NCBI RefSeq assembly: GCF_045862395.1
Contig: NZ_AP023087.1
Span: 3,968,001-4,032,000 of the forward strand
DNA length: 64,000 nt
DNA from: Marinicellulosiphila megalodicopiae
Lineage (GTDB): Bacteria > Pseudomonadota > Gammaproteobacteria > Pseudomonadales > Natronospirillaceae
Reading direction: 5' to 3'
The stretch's first letter is position 1. The number at the start of each line of letters is the position of its first letter. The notes beneath the pieces are model-generated. The model saw only the letters and a list, made by a program, of their open reading frames with translations. It had not been told where the DNA came from and searched no databases. Position numbers and translations under genes: made by a program. This document shows, one piece after another, positions 18,575-26,799 of the stretch.

Positions 18575-18610
18575 ATTTATAGTTGAATTTATAGTTGAAT
18601 TTATAGTTGT
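18575..18610. repeat. Three tandem copies of a 12-base unit before the usp gene
   Basis: ATTTATAGTTGA occurs at 18575-18586, 18587-18598 and 18599-18610; the last copy ends in T instead of A. The array fills most of the 55 bases between the Rieske stop and the usp ribosome binding site, so copy number would change the spacing in the transcript leader. Confidence 0.85.
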
Positions 18611-18613
18611 AAT

Positions 18614-18931
18614 TTAGAGTGACACCCACACAAATTCTTGTTCAATTTTATTATCAATCAAGATCAAGTGATCGCCTTGGCATGGACCTGATACACACTG
18701 ACCTGTTTGAATTTCAAACAAAGCACCATGTGTTGAACAAATAATGAGTGCTTTATCCATATCTAAAAATTGATTTGGCATAAATTCCAAATCAATACCT
18801 AAATGCGGGCACTTGTTTTCATACACATAACATTGCTCATCTTTATATACAGCAAAAATCTTTTTACCGTTAATTTCAAAACCTTTTTCTTGGATAGATT
18901 TGAGTTCATTAACATTTATTAGTTTAATCAT
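18614..18931 (-). CDS. Rieske-type [2Fe-2S] protein
   Basis: 105 residues, a single soluble Rieske domain. The cluster ligands are in KCPHLG (Cys, His) and CSTHGALFE (Cys, His), followed by TGQCVSGPCQGDHL. The spacing between the two pairs is slightly longer than usual because of an acidic, hydrophobic insertion (EFMPNQFLDMDKA). Such small proteins act as ferredoxin components of dioxygenases or as NirD-like subunits, but no oxygenase large subunit or nitrite reductase is adjacent. Its ATG overlaps the stop of the upstream cyclase-like gene as ATGA, so their synthesis is coupled. Confidence 0.88.
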   Translation of the reverse strand: MIKLINVNELKSIQEKGFEINGKKIFAVYKDEQCYVYENKCPHLGIDLEFMPNQFLDMDKALIICSTHGALFEIQTGQCVSGPCQGDHLILIDNKIEQEFVWVSL

Positions 18932-20307
18932 GAAGGTCGTCCGTGATATTTTGTAAGAATGGTTTGAGCTTGTTTGTTAAAAATACTTTGGTAGGATTTT
19001 TTTGCATTATCTAATTGCCATATTTCGATTTCACTGCCATCAAATCTATTCGTATCTCTTACTACAGACGCTTCAACAATTTCGCCAACACTTTGATTTG
19101 AAAACAATTCAGAGTTCACCCAAATTTCATCACCTACATGGGCGCTACTGATGCTTTGCATATCATTATAGACATCCCCTGCAACCATAGGTAAATTAAC
19201 TCCCAATCGATTGGTCGTTGCAACAAATGCGGTGCCAAATGAAATTGTTATAGCAAATTTGGCTTGATTAAATAGAGTTCGTTTATTATCGTCAAGGTGC
19301 TCATCTTTTTTTAGAATTTCTAATGTTTGTTCAAATACTTTTGCTGCACACACACAATTACTGGCAGCTAATTCAATATCACGTTCACCTACTTCGTGCT
19401 CCATTCCAAATGCTAACATTGACCCTTCTGGCAATTGAGTTGCTCGATATAATTGAGTTAATTTATAGAGTGTATATTCATAGGTTTCCCATAAATAATT
19501 TAAAGTATAAGCGTCAAATTGGCGAGATAATGTATCGGAATTAATGCACCTGACATTTAATAAACATAACTCAGTATAAAACCCTTTATCTGAAATATTT
19601 CGCCATTGCTGCATCATTTTTAAAAACGAATGATGTTGTTTTTGTTGAATAATTGATTGGCTAACCGATAATATTTGATTATTTTCAATTGCATCAATAA
19701 CCTGTTCAATTTGTTGCAATTGAGTTCCCGTTTTTGGTTGCCAATCTACTAAAACAGTTGCAAGTTTATTATTGATTAACTTTAATCTTTGTCTGTTTTT
19801 TAAATCATTTCTATACACTAAAAAAACGATAAAACTAAAACTCAAAAGATTAAATAATATAAATTGGATAATGACTTTGTTTTTATATTTTTGAGTAAAT
19901 TGATCGTCAAACGTAAAATAAATTACGCCTATATTTTGTGATAAATAGTTAACCTCATAAGAATCCGTTACTTTATAAATCACTAATTGTCGTTGTTGCG
20001 CTTGGGCTATTATTCGTTGTTTGTCATCAAGTATTTTAATTTCACTTAATATTGGACGCTCAATGACATTAATTGCAATATCGGACAGACTGACGCTATC
20101 CCTACTGACAATTAATGGAGCCACTTGCTGTGCAATCAAACTCATCATCGCTTGTCTTTGGTCGAACTGTATTGCTTTCATACTATTAATTGAAGGTAAT
20201 ACTATTAAAAAAAGTAATAACGCATTCACTGCTACTAGAATAAACCCACCCATAATTAATAATGGATGTCGAAGAATATCTTTTATTAAAACATCATTTG
20301 AAAGCAT
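18928..20307 (-). CDS. Membrane protein with degenerate class III cyclase-like domain
   Basis: 459 residues: TM1 at about 15-37, a periplasmic domain of about 105 residues, TM2 at about 145-167, a linker, then a cytoplasmic domain (about 225-440) that aligns with class III adenylate/guanylate cyclases. FADIRGFT becomes LNVRCINS, GDGVMAVFG becomes PEGSMLAFG, and the dimer-interface GD..N-ARLQ..GEI.VS becomes VAGDVYNDMQSISSAHVGDEIWVN. The two metal-binding aspartates are missing, so cyclase activity is unlikely; it may sense a nucleotide or regulate by binding. I do not recognise the protein by name. The N-terminal layout resembles E. coli Smp/AhpA. It heads the operon continuing into the Rieske gene. 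Confidence 0.65.
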   Translation of the reverse strand: MLSNDVLIKDILRHPLLIMGGFILVAVNALLLFLIVLPSINSMKAIQFDQRQAMMSLIAQQVAPLIVSRDSVSLSDIAINVIERPILSEIKILDDKQRIIAQAQQRQLVIYKVTDSYEVNYLSQNIGVIYFTFDDQFTQKYKNKVIIQFILFNLLSFSFIVFLVYRNDLKNRQRLKLINNKLATVLVDWQPKTGTQLQQIEQVIDAIENNQILSVSQSIIQQKQHHSFLKMMQQWRNISDKGFYTELCLLNVRCINSDTLSRQFDAYTLNYLWETYEYTLYKLTQLYRATQLPEGSMLAFGMEHEVGERDIELAASNCVCAAKVFEQTLEILKKDEHLDDNKRTLFNQAKFAITISFGTAFVATTNRLGVNLPMVAGDVYNDMQSISSAHVGDEIWVNSELFSNQSVGEIVEASVVRDTNRFDGSEIEIWQLDNAKKSYQSIFNKQAQTILTKYHGRPS

Positions 20308-20379
20308 TGCTTATTTATTCTAACTAAAATTGGACTTCATTTTATCAGAGGATAGAGAAGGAAGGCTAGTTTGATTAAA

Positions 20380-21513
20380 TTACTTTGATAGAAGTAACGA
20401 ATCAATCGCATTTACAGCTTGTATATCAGCTTGAGCGATAAGTGAGCGATGCATCTGAGTAAATAATTCGATTTGTCTTAATTGCTCATTCTTACCCATC
20501 AAAATAAGCACAGCATTTACTATGTTTTGTTCAGTTGCATCATCTTGCAATAACTCTTTGATGATTTCACGATTCGCGATGATATTCGGCAGTGAAACAT
20601 AATCGATTGTAAGCATTTTAGAAATAATTTTGTAGGTTAATGCGTTCGCTTTATAAGATACAACCATAGGTGTTTTGCAAAGCATTGCTTCCAATGCTGC
20701 TGTACCAGAGGTAATTAACGCAACATTCGCAGCACTTAAAGCACTAATACTATCTTGCTTAATGATTTGATATTTAAAACTAGCTTCAACTAAATATTCT
20801 TGAAGTTGTTTTTCTCGTTTCTCACTTGAAACGGGAATTAACACAAACAAATTTTCAATTGATTGGGCTATTTTGTTAACACTTTGAATAAATAATGGTG
20901 CCATCCGTTTGATTTCTGACTGTCTCGATCCTGGCATCATGCATAACACAGGTGCGTCTACGTTAAGTTTTAATTTCTCTCGAGCTTGAAGGGTTTGTTT
21001 TTCTAACGGAATTTTATCTGCCAAGGTGTGACCAACAAATGTGGCGTTTAGCTGGTGCTTTTGACAAAACTCCACTTCAAAAGGCAATAAACACAACATT
21101 GAATCAACACTTTTTTTAATTTTTTCAACACGTTTTTCACGCCACGCCCAAACTGAAGGGCAGACATAATGCATGGTTTTAATTCCGTGCGCTTTTAACA
21201 TTCGTGCCAAGGGTAAGTTAAAATCTGGCGCATCTATTCCAATATAGACATCTGGAGGGTTTTGTAGAAAATGATTTTTTAATGTTTTTCTAATTTTTAA
21301 TAATTCGGGTAATCGTGATAGCACTTCGAACAAGCCCATTACTGACAACCTCTCCATATCAAATAAACTTTCAAATCCTTCTGCGATCATTTTTTCACCA
21401 CCAATACCAATAAACTTAGCGTCAGGGTAACGTTTTTTCAATTCCTTAATTAGGGGGGCACCAAGTTGATCGCCAGATGACTCCCCAACAACAATCGCAA
21501 AAGTTTTTGCCAT
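20380..21513 (-). CDS. lpxB: Lipid-A-disaccharide synthase LpxB
   Basis: 377 residues, the usual LpxB length, a GT19 glycosyltransferase. The N-terminus VVGESSGDQLGA and the central YVCPSVWAWREKRVEKIK are family signatures, as is MPGSRQSEI at about residue 195. It joins UDP-2,3-diacylglucosamine to lipid X to form the lipid A disaccharide at the inner face of the inner membrane. Its start shares one base with the lpxA stop. In E. coli rnhB-dnaE-accA follow lpxB; here those genes lie 24 kb away at 44271-49366, and lpxB ends the cluster. Confidence 0.97.
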   Translation of the reverse strand: MAKTFAIVVGESSGDQLGAPLIKELKKRYPDAKFIGIGGEKMIAEGFESLFDMERLSVMGLFEVLSRLPELLKIRKTLKNHFLQNPPDVYIGIDAPDFNLPLARMLKAHGIKTMHYVCPSVWAWREKRVEKIKKSVDSMLCLLPFEVEFCQKHQLNATFVGHTLADKIPLEKQTLQAREKLKLNVDAPVLCMMPGSRQSEIKRMAPLFIQSVNKIAQSIENLFVLIPVSSEKREKQLQEYLVEASFKYQIIKQDSISALSAANVALITSGTAALEAMLCKTPMVVSYKANALTYKIISKMLTIDYVSLPNIIANREIIKELLQDDATEQNIVNAVLILMGKNEQLRQIELFTQMHRSLIAQADIQAVNAIDSLLLSK

Positions 21514-22289
21514 TATCTTATAATTCCACGAGTAGCACGCTGTAACGATTCAACAAATTGATCCACATATTGATTGGATTTCTCATCGTAACTTAATTCT
21601 TCAATCGCTTCGCTTAGGGTATGGCCTTCACGGTAAACAATTCGATATGCTCGTTTTAGTAACCGTAAATCGTCTTTATCAAATCCTCGTCGTTTTAACC
21701 CTTCAAAATTCATCCCTTTTGGTACAGTGGGTGTGCCCATACATGTTAAAAAATCAGGGACATCTTTTACAATGATTGAAGAGATTCCTATCATACAATG
21801 CGCGCCAATTTGACAAAATTGATGCACCATTACATTGCCACCTAAAATACTGTGATCGCCAAGCTTAACATGTCCCGCTAATGTTGATTGATTAGCCATA
21901 ACAATGTCATTACCTACCAAACAATCATGCGCTATATGAACATATGCCATAAATAAATTACGCGAACCGATGATCGTTTTGGAATTATCTTGAATCGTAC
22001 CACGTTGAATGGTCGTAAACTCTCGAAATACATTATCATCGCCAACGACCAATTCTGTTGGTTCATTATTGTATTTTTTATCTTGGCACGCTTCACCAAT
22101 ACTTGAAAATTGAAATAGTTTATTTCGCTTACCTAACTTGGTTGGACCATTTAAAACAACATGTGGGCCAATCCAACAATCATCACCTATTTCTACATCA
22201 GCTCCAATCACTGTATATGCACCGATAGTTACATTTGTACCCATTTTTACACTTGGGTCAATGATTGCTGTGGGGTGTATTAATTCCAT
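21513..22289 (-). CDS. lpxA: UDP-N-acetylglucosamine acyltransferase LpxA
   Basis: 258 residues from the ATG at 22287-22289, which overlaps the fabZ stop as TAATG; upstream in-frame codons would run into fabZ. It is a left-handed parallel beta-helix of hexapeptide repeats (for example VTIGAYTVIGADVEIGDDCWIG). The catalytic His lies in MAYVHIAHDCLVGN. The alpha-helical C-terminus is normal. LpxA transfers a 3-hydroxyacyl chain to UDP-GlcNAc, the first step of lipid A synthesis. The order lpxD-fabZ-lpxA-lpxB is conserved. Confidence 0.97.
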   Translation of the reverse strand: MELIHPTAIIDPSVKMGTNVTIGAYTVIGADVEIGDDCWIGPHVVLNGPTKLGKRNKLFQFSSIGEACQDKKYNNEPTELVVGDDNVFREFTTIQRGTIQDNSKTIIGSRNLFMAYVHIAHDCLVGNDIVMANQSTLAGHVKLGDHSILGGNVMVHQFCQIGAHCMIGISSIIVKDVPDFLTCMGTPTVPKGMNFEGLKRRGFDKDDLRLLKRAYRIVYREGHTLSEAIEELSYDEKSNQYVDQFVESLQRATRGIIR

Positions 22290-22741
22290 TAGGCTTTTCT
22301 TTCTGCACAAAGAATCTCGGCACTGCAGCACACTTTGCCATCAACGGTTGCTTTGGTTTCAAATTTATAGATACCGCGACGTTCAGAGATCAATTTTGAT
22401 TCTAAAACAAGTTGATCACCCGGAACCACTTGACGTTTAAAACGTACATTATCAATGCCTGCAAATAAATATAAATACCCATCTTGAGGACGGTTACCTG
22501 AAGTTAAAAAACCTAATACTGCTGAGACTTGCGCTAACGCTTCAGTAATTAAGACACCCGGCATAATTGCTTTACCAGGAAAATGGCCATTAAAAAACTC
22601 TTCATTTCCACTTACATTTTTATAACCTTTTAAAAATGTTCCAGCTTCGTATTCGGTGATTCTATCTACTAATAAAAAAGGGTAGCGGTGGGGTAACAAC
22701 TCTTTGATTGCTTCATGATCTAACGGTAATTCGATTGACAT
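22289..22741 (-). CDS. fabZ: 3-hydroxyacyl-ACP dehydratase FabZ
   Basis: 150 residues, hot-dog fold. LPHRYPFLLVDRI and the catalytic segment HFPGKAIMPGVLITEALAQ are the FabZ signatures. It dehydrates 3-hydroxyacyl-ACP in fatty acid elongation and competes with LpxA and LpxD for the same acyl-ACP, which explains its place between them. It is 11 bases after lpxD, and its stop overlaps the lpxA start. Confidence 0.98.
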   Translation of the reverse strand: MSIELPLDHEAIKELLPHRYPFLLVDRITEYEAGTFLKGYKNVSGNEEFFNGHFPGKAIMPGVLITEALAQVSAVLGFLTSGNRPQDGYLYLFAGIDNVRFKRQVVPGDQLVLESKLISERRGIYKFETKATVDGKVCCSAEILCAERKA

Positions 22742-22752
22742 AATTTAAGTTC

Positions 22753-23799
22753 TTATTTTTCTGCTTTTAATAATTTTTTTACATTTAAAGTCAGTTCATC
22801 AATTTTGCGCAATCTCGCTATGAGTTTACGCCATGATTTGTTATCGCTTAAAGGTAATCCTGAGGAATATATTCCTGGCTCACTAATGGACTTAGTTACC
22901 ATTGCTTGTCCAGTAAAATGGCAATTATCTGCTATATCTAAGTGTCCTGCAAATCCACACTGTCCTGCTATTGTGCAATTTTTACCAATTTTGGTCGACC
23001 CTGCTATTCCTGATTGTCCAGCTACGGCAGTGTTTTCGCCAATAAATACGTTATGAGCAATGTGCACTAAATTATCAATAATCACATTATTTGAAATGAT
23101 TGTCGCACCAATTGCACCACGATCAATACTGCAATTGGATCCAATTTCAACATTATTGCCAATTTGCACTGTGCCATTTTGATATATTTTTTGCCAACCA
23201 TTCTCTGTAGGAGCAAAACCAAAACCGTCACTACCAATCACTGTACCCGAGTGTATCAAACAATGTTCACCGATTTTACAATTGTGATAAACGCTCACAT
23301 TTGACTTAAGTATACTGCCTTTAGCAATGTAACTATGTGCATTTATCACACTACCAGGCCATACCTGACAATCGTCTTCAAGTACAACATCTTCTTCAAT
23401 CACAGCATTAGCACCAATATAGACACGCTCTCCTAATTTTGCACTAGGGGAAACAAAAGCGGTTGGGTGAATATGAGATTGTACTGATGAACCAGTTTTT
23501 GGTACCGTAGAAAACAGTCTTGATATTTTTGCATAAGCAAAATAAGCCCGCTCAACTTTAATAATAATGCCATTAAAGTTAGGGGCCTGTAATTGATTAG
23601 AAATGATTAGCGCTTTGGCTCGACAATTTTGAATGTCGGTTAAATATTTAGCGTCACTTATAAATGTGATGTCATTTTCATTTGCATCTAAACAGGTCGA
23701 TAAAGCGGTAAAACTGATGTCTTCCGCCGATTCATTTAAATTTAATGATAACGCGTCAATTTGCAATTCACTGCAAATACTCGAAAGCTTTACATTCAT
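22753..23799 (-). CDS. lpxD: UDP-3-O-acylglucosamine N-acyltransferase LpxD
   Basis: 348 residues: an N-terminal uridine-binding domain (1-100), a left-handed beta-helix of hexapeptide repeats (about 105-310) and a C-terminal helix. The catalytic His lies in NLVHIAHNVFIGEN. It adds the second 3-hydroxyacyl chain in lipid A synthesis. The gene follows the skp-like gene by 21 bases and precedes fabZ in the usual envelope cluster. The C-terminal KKLLKAEK tail is typical of acyl carrier protein contact helices in the family. Confidence 0.97.
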   Translation of the reverse strand: MNVKLSSICSELQIDALSLNLNESAEDISFTALSTCLDANENDITFISDAKYLTDIQNCRAKALIISNQLQAPNFNGIIIKVERAYFAYAKISRLFSTVPKTGSSVQSHIHPTAFVSPSAKLGERVYIGANAVIEEDVVLEDDCQVWPGSVINAHSYIAKGSILKSNVSVYHNCKIGEHCLIHSGTVIGSDGFGFAPTENGWQKIYQNGTVQIGNNVEIGSNCSIDRGAIGATIISNNVIIDNLVHIAHNVFIGENTAVAGQSGIAGSTKIGKNCTIAGQCGFAGHLDIADNCHFTGQAMVTKSISEPGIYSSGLPLSDNKSWRKLIARLRKIDELTLNVKKLLKAEK

Positions 23800-23820
23800 A
23801 ACACCACCTATCTATTTTAA

Positions 23821-24417
23821 TTATTGGGTAGCTTTTTGTGACTCTAGTTGTGCTTTTAATTGCTCGTAACTTGCTGCAGTTAACTCATCAAATTTCTTAA
23901 GCACATCTGTTGAAATATTTAAGTTTTCATTTACATGCAACAGATTATTACCATCAAACACTAAGTCTAATTGCTTCTCTTTCACTACTAATTCTAGCGC
24001 AGAACTATAAACTGAACCGAATTGTTGTGAAAAGCTTTGTGTGAAATTTGCATACAATTGTTGTTGCTGCTGTTGTAACACTTGAATATCGTATTCTTTT
24101 TGTTTCATTTCTTGCTGCATAACTTGCAATTCTTGGTCGGTTGCAATGCCTTGCTCATTTTTATACGTTTTTTGCATTTCTTGCAGTTCAGCAATTAATT
24201 CATTGCCTTTTTGTTCGATTTTACGGTTTTGAGCTTCAATACTTGGCTTATACAGTTTTGCTATAGCACTTTGCTCGAACAATACTTCTTGGAACATATA
24301 CCCAATGGTTAATTGCTCCATTTGCATCGATTTTTGCGCATCGTTAAGCTCCACTGCTTGAGCTGCACCAGTAACTGTTAATACAGTCGCCATAAACCAT
24401 AATTTAATTAATTTCAT
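23821..24417 (-). CDS. skp: Periplasmic chaperone Skp/OmpH family
   Basis: 198 residues, longer than E. coli Skp (161). A signal peptide ends at about AAQA (residues 17-21). The mature protein has a long coiled-coil tentacle with a Gln run (QQQQQQ near residue 100) and the OmpH family C-terminal strand ELVVKEKQLDLVFDGNNLLH. Skp holds unfolded outer membrane proteins during transit to the Bam complex; bamA is immediately upstream and lpxD downstream. The extra C-terminal 30 residues are Gln/Lys-rich and of no known role. Confidence 0.9.
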   Translation of the reverse strand: MKLIKLWFMATVLTVTGAAQAVELNDAQKSMQMEQLTIGYMFQEVLFEQSAIAKLYKPSIEAQNRKIEQKGNELIAELQEMQKTYKNEQGIATDQELQVMQQEMKQKEYDIQVLQQQQQQLYANFTQSFSQQFGSVYSSALELVVKEKQLDLVFDGNNLLHVNENLNISTDVLKKFDELTAASYEQLKAQLESQKATQ

Positions 24418-24446
24418 TATTTATTTCTCCAAAAAATTTACTTAAT

Positions 24447-26789
24447 TTAATACGCGCCACCTAAACCAAACACAAAGTTTCTAAATTGATCACCGTCTTG
24501 CTTGTTAATAGGAAACGCGTAAACAAACGCTAAAGGAAACGGCCCTAGTTGCCACGTCAATGACGCGCCATATGAACCTCTCAATTCTTCAAAATTGACT
24601 TTTGTCATACAGGTTGTATTTCCATCTACACAATCTTGATTAAATACATTACCAAAATCAATAAATAATGAGGTTCTTGTAGAAGACTCATCTATTAATG
24701 GGGTTGGAATCAATAGCTCTAACCCAGCTTTAACTAATATATTTCCACCAAGTGGCGTACCACCAACTGTTGAGGTAATTCCATCAACGCTCACTGTTGA
24801 TAATGAGGTTTTAGGACCTAACGAGTTTTGATTATACCCTCTGACCGTACTCATACCACCTGCTTTAAACGTCTTATAAAATGGAAACAAATCTTCATCT
24901 TTATAAGTTTGACCATATGCCAAACGACTGTGGGCACGTAATGAATATTTGCTATTAAATTTAAAGTATTTTTGACCATTATAACTTAATGAAAAATATT
25001 CAATATCGCTACCAGGCACCGTTGAATAGAATGATAAGCTCTGAGACATACCATCATCAGCGAGTAAAGCACCGTTTACTGATGAATAACTATAAGAAGC
25101 TCTTAAGTTAAATGTTTTGATATTATCATCATATAAATCAACAAAATTTCTAATTTCAACAGCGGGCAAATTGGTATATAAATCGGTATTAGTAATAGAA
25201 GCATTAAAATTCAAACGCTCAAATTCGCTGATTGGATAACCCCAACCTAAACCAAAATCAACTGAGTTAAATCCATAACTACCTGCTGAAATATTTGAAT
25301 AATCTTTCTTAGATAAATCAAAATTAATTGAGCGACTGCCGCCTGTTTTTGTAAAGTAGGGATCACTATAAGAAATCGAAGTAGAGCTTGCACCTTCACT
25401 CCAAGTTAAATCGGTTTTTAAACTTTTACCGGTTCCTAAAAAGTTGTCTTTGGAAAATTGGAAACCAAACTCAACGTCCCCTCCTGGCTGCCAAGCTAAT
25501 TGAGCTTGAATATTACCAATGAACATTTCTTCCACTTTAATGACAATATCGATTAAATCCTGCCTACCTGGTACAGGCTTTGGAATGATTTGAGCAGATT
25601 TAAAAAAACCTAATGCCTGAATACGAGCTTGTGAGCGATTGATTGAAGCACGCGTAGCAATGGTTCCCTCTAACTGGCGAAACTCTCTTCGAACGACTTC
25701 ATCTAATGTGGTTGTATTTCCCTGTACTTCAATTCTTCTTACGTAGGTTTTAGGGCCAGTTTCAACAAAAAGCACTACGTCAACCTGCTTTGTCACCTCA
25801 TCAACAATTGTATTATGTCGAACACTTGAATAATAATAACCATACCTGTCTAATAAACTTTGGATACGCTGAATATTTAAATCGATTTGTCGTTGAGAAT
25901 AACTCCAACCTTTGGTGTATGTGACCAAATTATTGATGCTGTCATCAAGTCCTTGTAAGTCTCCAGCAACTGTAACTTCATCTAAATAAAATATTTCGCC
26001 TTCATCAATGTTCACAATTAACGTGACGAAGTTTTTATCTTCACTTAACATAATTTGATGAGATTCAACATCAAAATTTAAATAGCCATTATTTAAGTAG
26101 AAAGAACGTAATGCTTCTAAATCCGCACGAAATAATTGACGATTAAATTTAGATTTAGAATTAAACATTTGAACCAACGGATTATCACTAACGCTTCTTT
26201 GAGTTAAAACCTCTAATAATTCGTCGTCATGAAATTTGTTATTACCAACAATTTCTATGTGATCAATTTTAACGCTTGGCCCTTCGTATATATCGATTTT
26301 TAAATCAATTCGATTGTGTGGTTTTGGTACGATCAACACATTCACCTCTGCGTTATATCGCCCTTGTAATGCATATTGACTCGCAAGTTCTGCTTCAATT
26401 TCTGATACAGTTGAGCGTTTAAGAATTTCACCCTCTCTTAAACCAACGCCATTCATGCCCTGCTCTAATCCTTCAGTAGGAATCAATGAATTACCATCAA
26501 TTGTAATACTGGCGATCATCGGTCGCTCAATCACTTTTACAATAAGATTGGTGTTATCCCAGCCTATTTTGATGTCTTCAAAATTACCTGTTGAATATAA
26601 TCGACGTATTGCTTGTGAAATCATACTTGAATCCACGTCATCGCCTTTTGAGAAATTTAGTGCATTGTAAATTCCGCCTTGAGACAATCGTTGCAATCCA
26701 TCAATTTTAATATCACCCACAACTTGAGCCTGTGCCATTGTACAAACAATACTCAACACACTTATTAATAAAATTTTCAATTTAATCAT
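24447..26789 (-). CDS. bamA: Outer membrane protein assembly factor BamA
   Basis: 780 residues with a signal peptide (cleavage near AQA-QVVGDI), five POTRA domains (about 22-420) and a 16-stranded Omp85 barrel (about 430-780). The loop-6 motif is VRGYNQNSLGP (VRGF/Y type), and the C-terminus ends in the beta-signal FVFGLGGAY. BamA inserts outer membrane proteins with the lipoproteins BamB-E; BamD is encoded at 2092-2910. Two cysteines in an extracellular loop (DCVDGNTTC) may form a disulfide. It lies between rseP and skp as in other gammaproteobacteria. Confidence 0.97.
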   Translation of the reverse strand: MIKLKILLISVLSIVCTMAQAQVVGDIKIDGLQRLSQGGIYNALNFSKGDDVDSSMISQAIRRLYSTGNFEDIKIGWDNTNLIVKVIERPMIASITIDGNSLIPTEGLEQGMNGVGLREGEILKRSTVSEIEAELASQYALQGRYNAEVNVLIVPKPHNRIDLKIDIYEGPSVKIDHIEIVGNNKFHDDELLEVLTQRSVSDNPLVQMFNSKSKFNRQLFRADLEALRSFYLNNGYLNFDVESHQIMLSEDKNFVTLIVNIDEGEIFYLDEVTVAGDLQGLDDSINNLVTYTKGWSYSQRQIDLNIQRIQSLLDRYGYYYSSVRHNTIVDEVTKQVDVVLFVETGPKTYVRRIEVQGNTTTLDEVVRREFRQLEGTIATRASINRSQARIQALGFFKSAQIIPKPVPGRQDLIDIVIKVEEMFIGNIQAQLAWQPGGDVEFGFQFSKDNFLGTGKSLKTDLTWSEGASSTSISYSDPYFTKTGGSRSINFDLSKKDYSNISAGSYGFNSVDFGLGWGYPISEFERLNFNASITNTDLYTNLPAVEIRNFVDLYDDNIKTFNLRASYSYSSVNGALLADDGMSQSLSFYSTVPGSDIEYFSLSYNGQKYFKFNSKYSLRAHSRLAYGQTYKDEDLFPFYKTFKAGGMSTVRGYNQNSLGPKTSLSTVSVDGITSTVGGTPLGGNILVKAGLELLIPTPLIDESSTRTSLFIDFGNVFNQDCVDGNTTCMTKVNFEELRGSYGASLTWQLGPFPLAFVYAFPINKQDGDQFRNFVFGLGGAY

Positions 26790-26799
26790 TTAACAACCA

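Noticed and set aside
18600..18616. GTTGTAA in the usp leader, considered as a Ter site
   Set aside because: Only the seven-base core fits; the flanks belong to the 12-base tandem repeat and differ from Ter.
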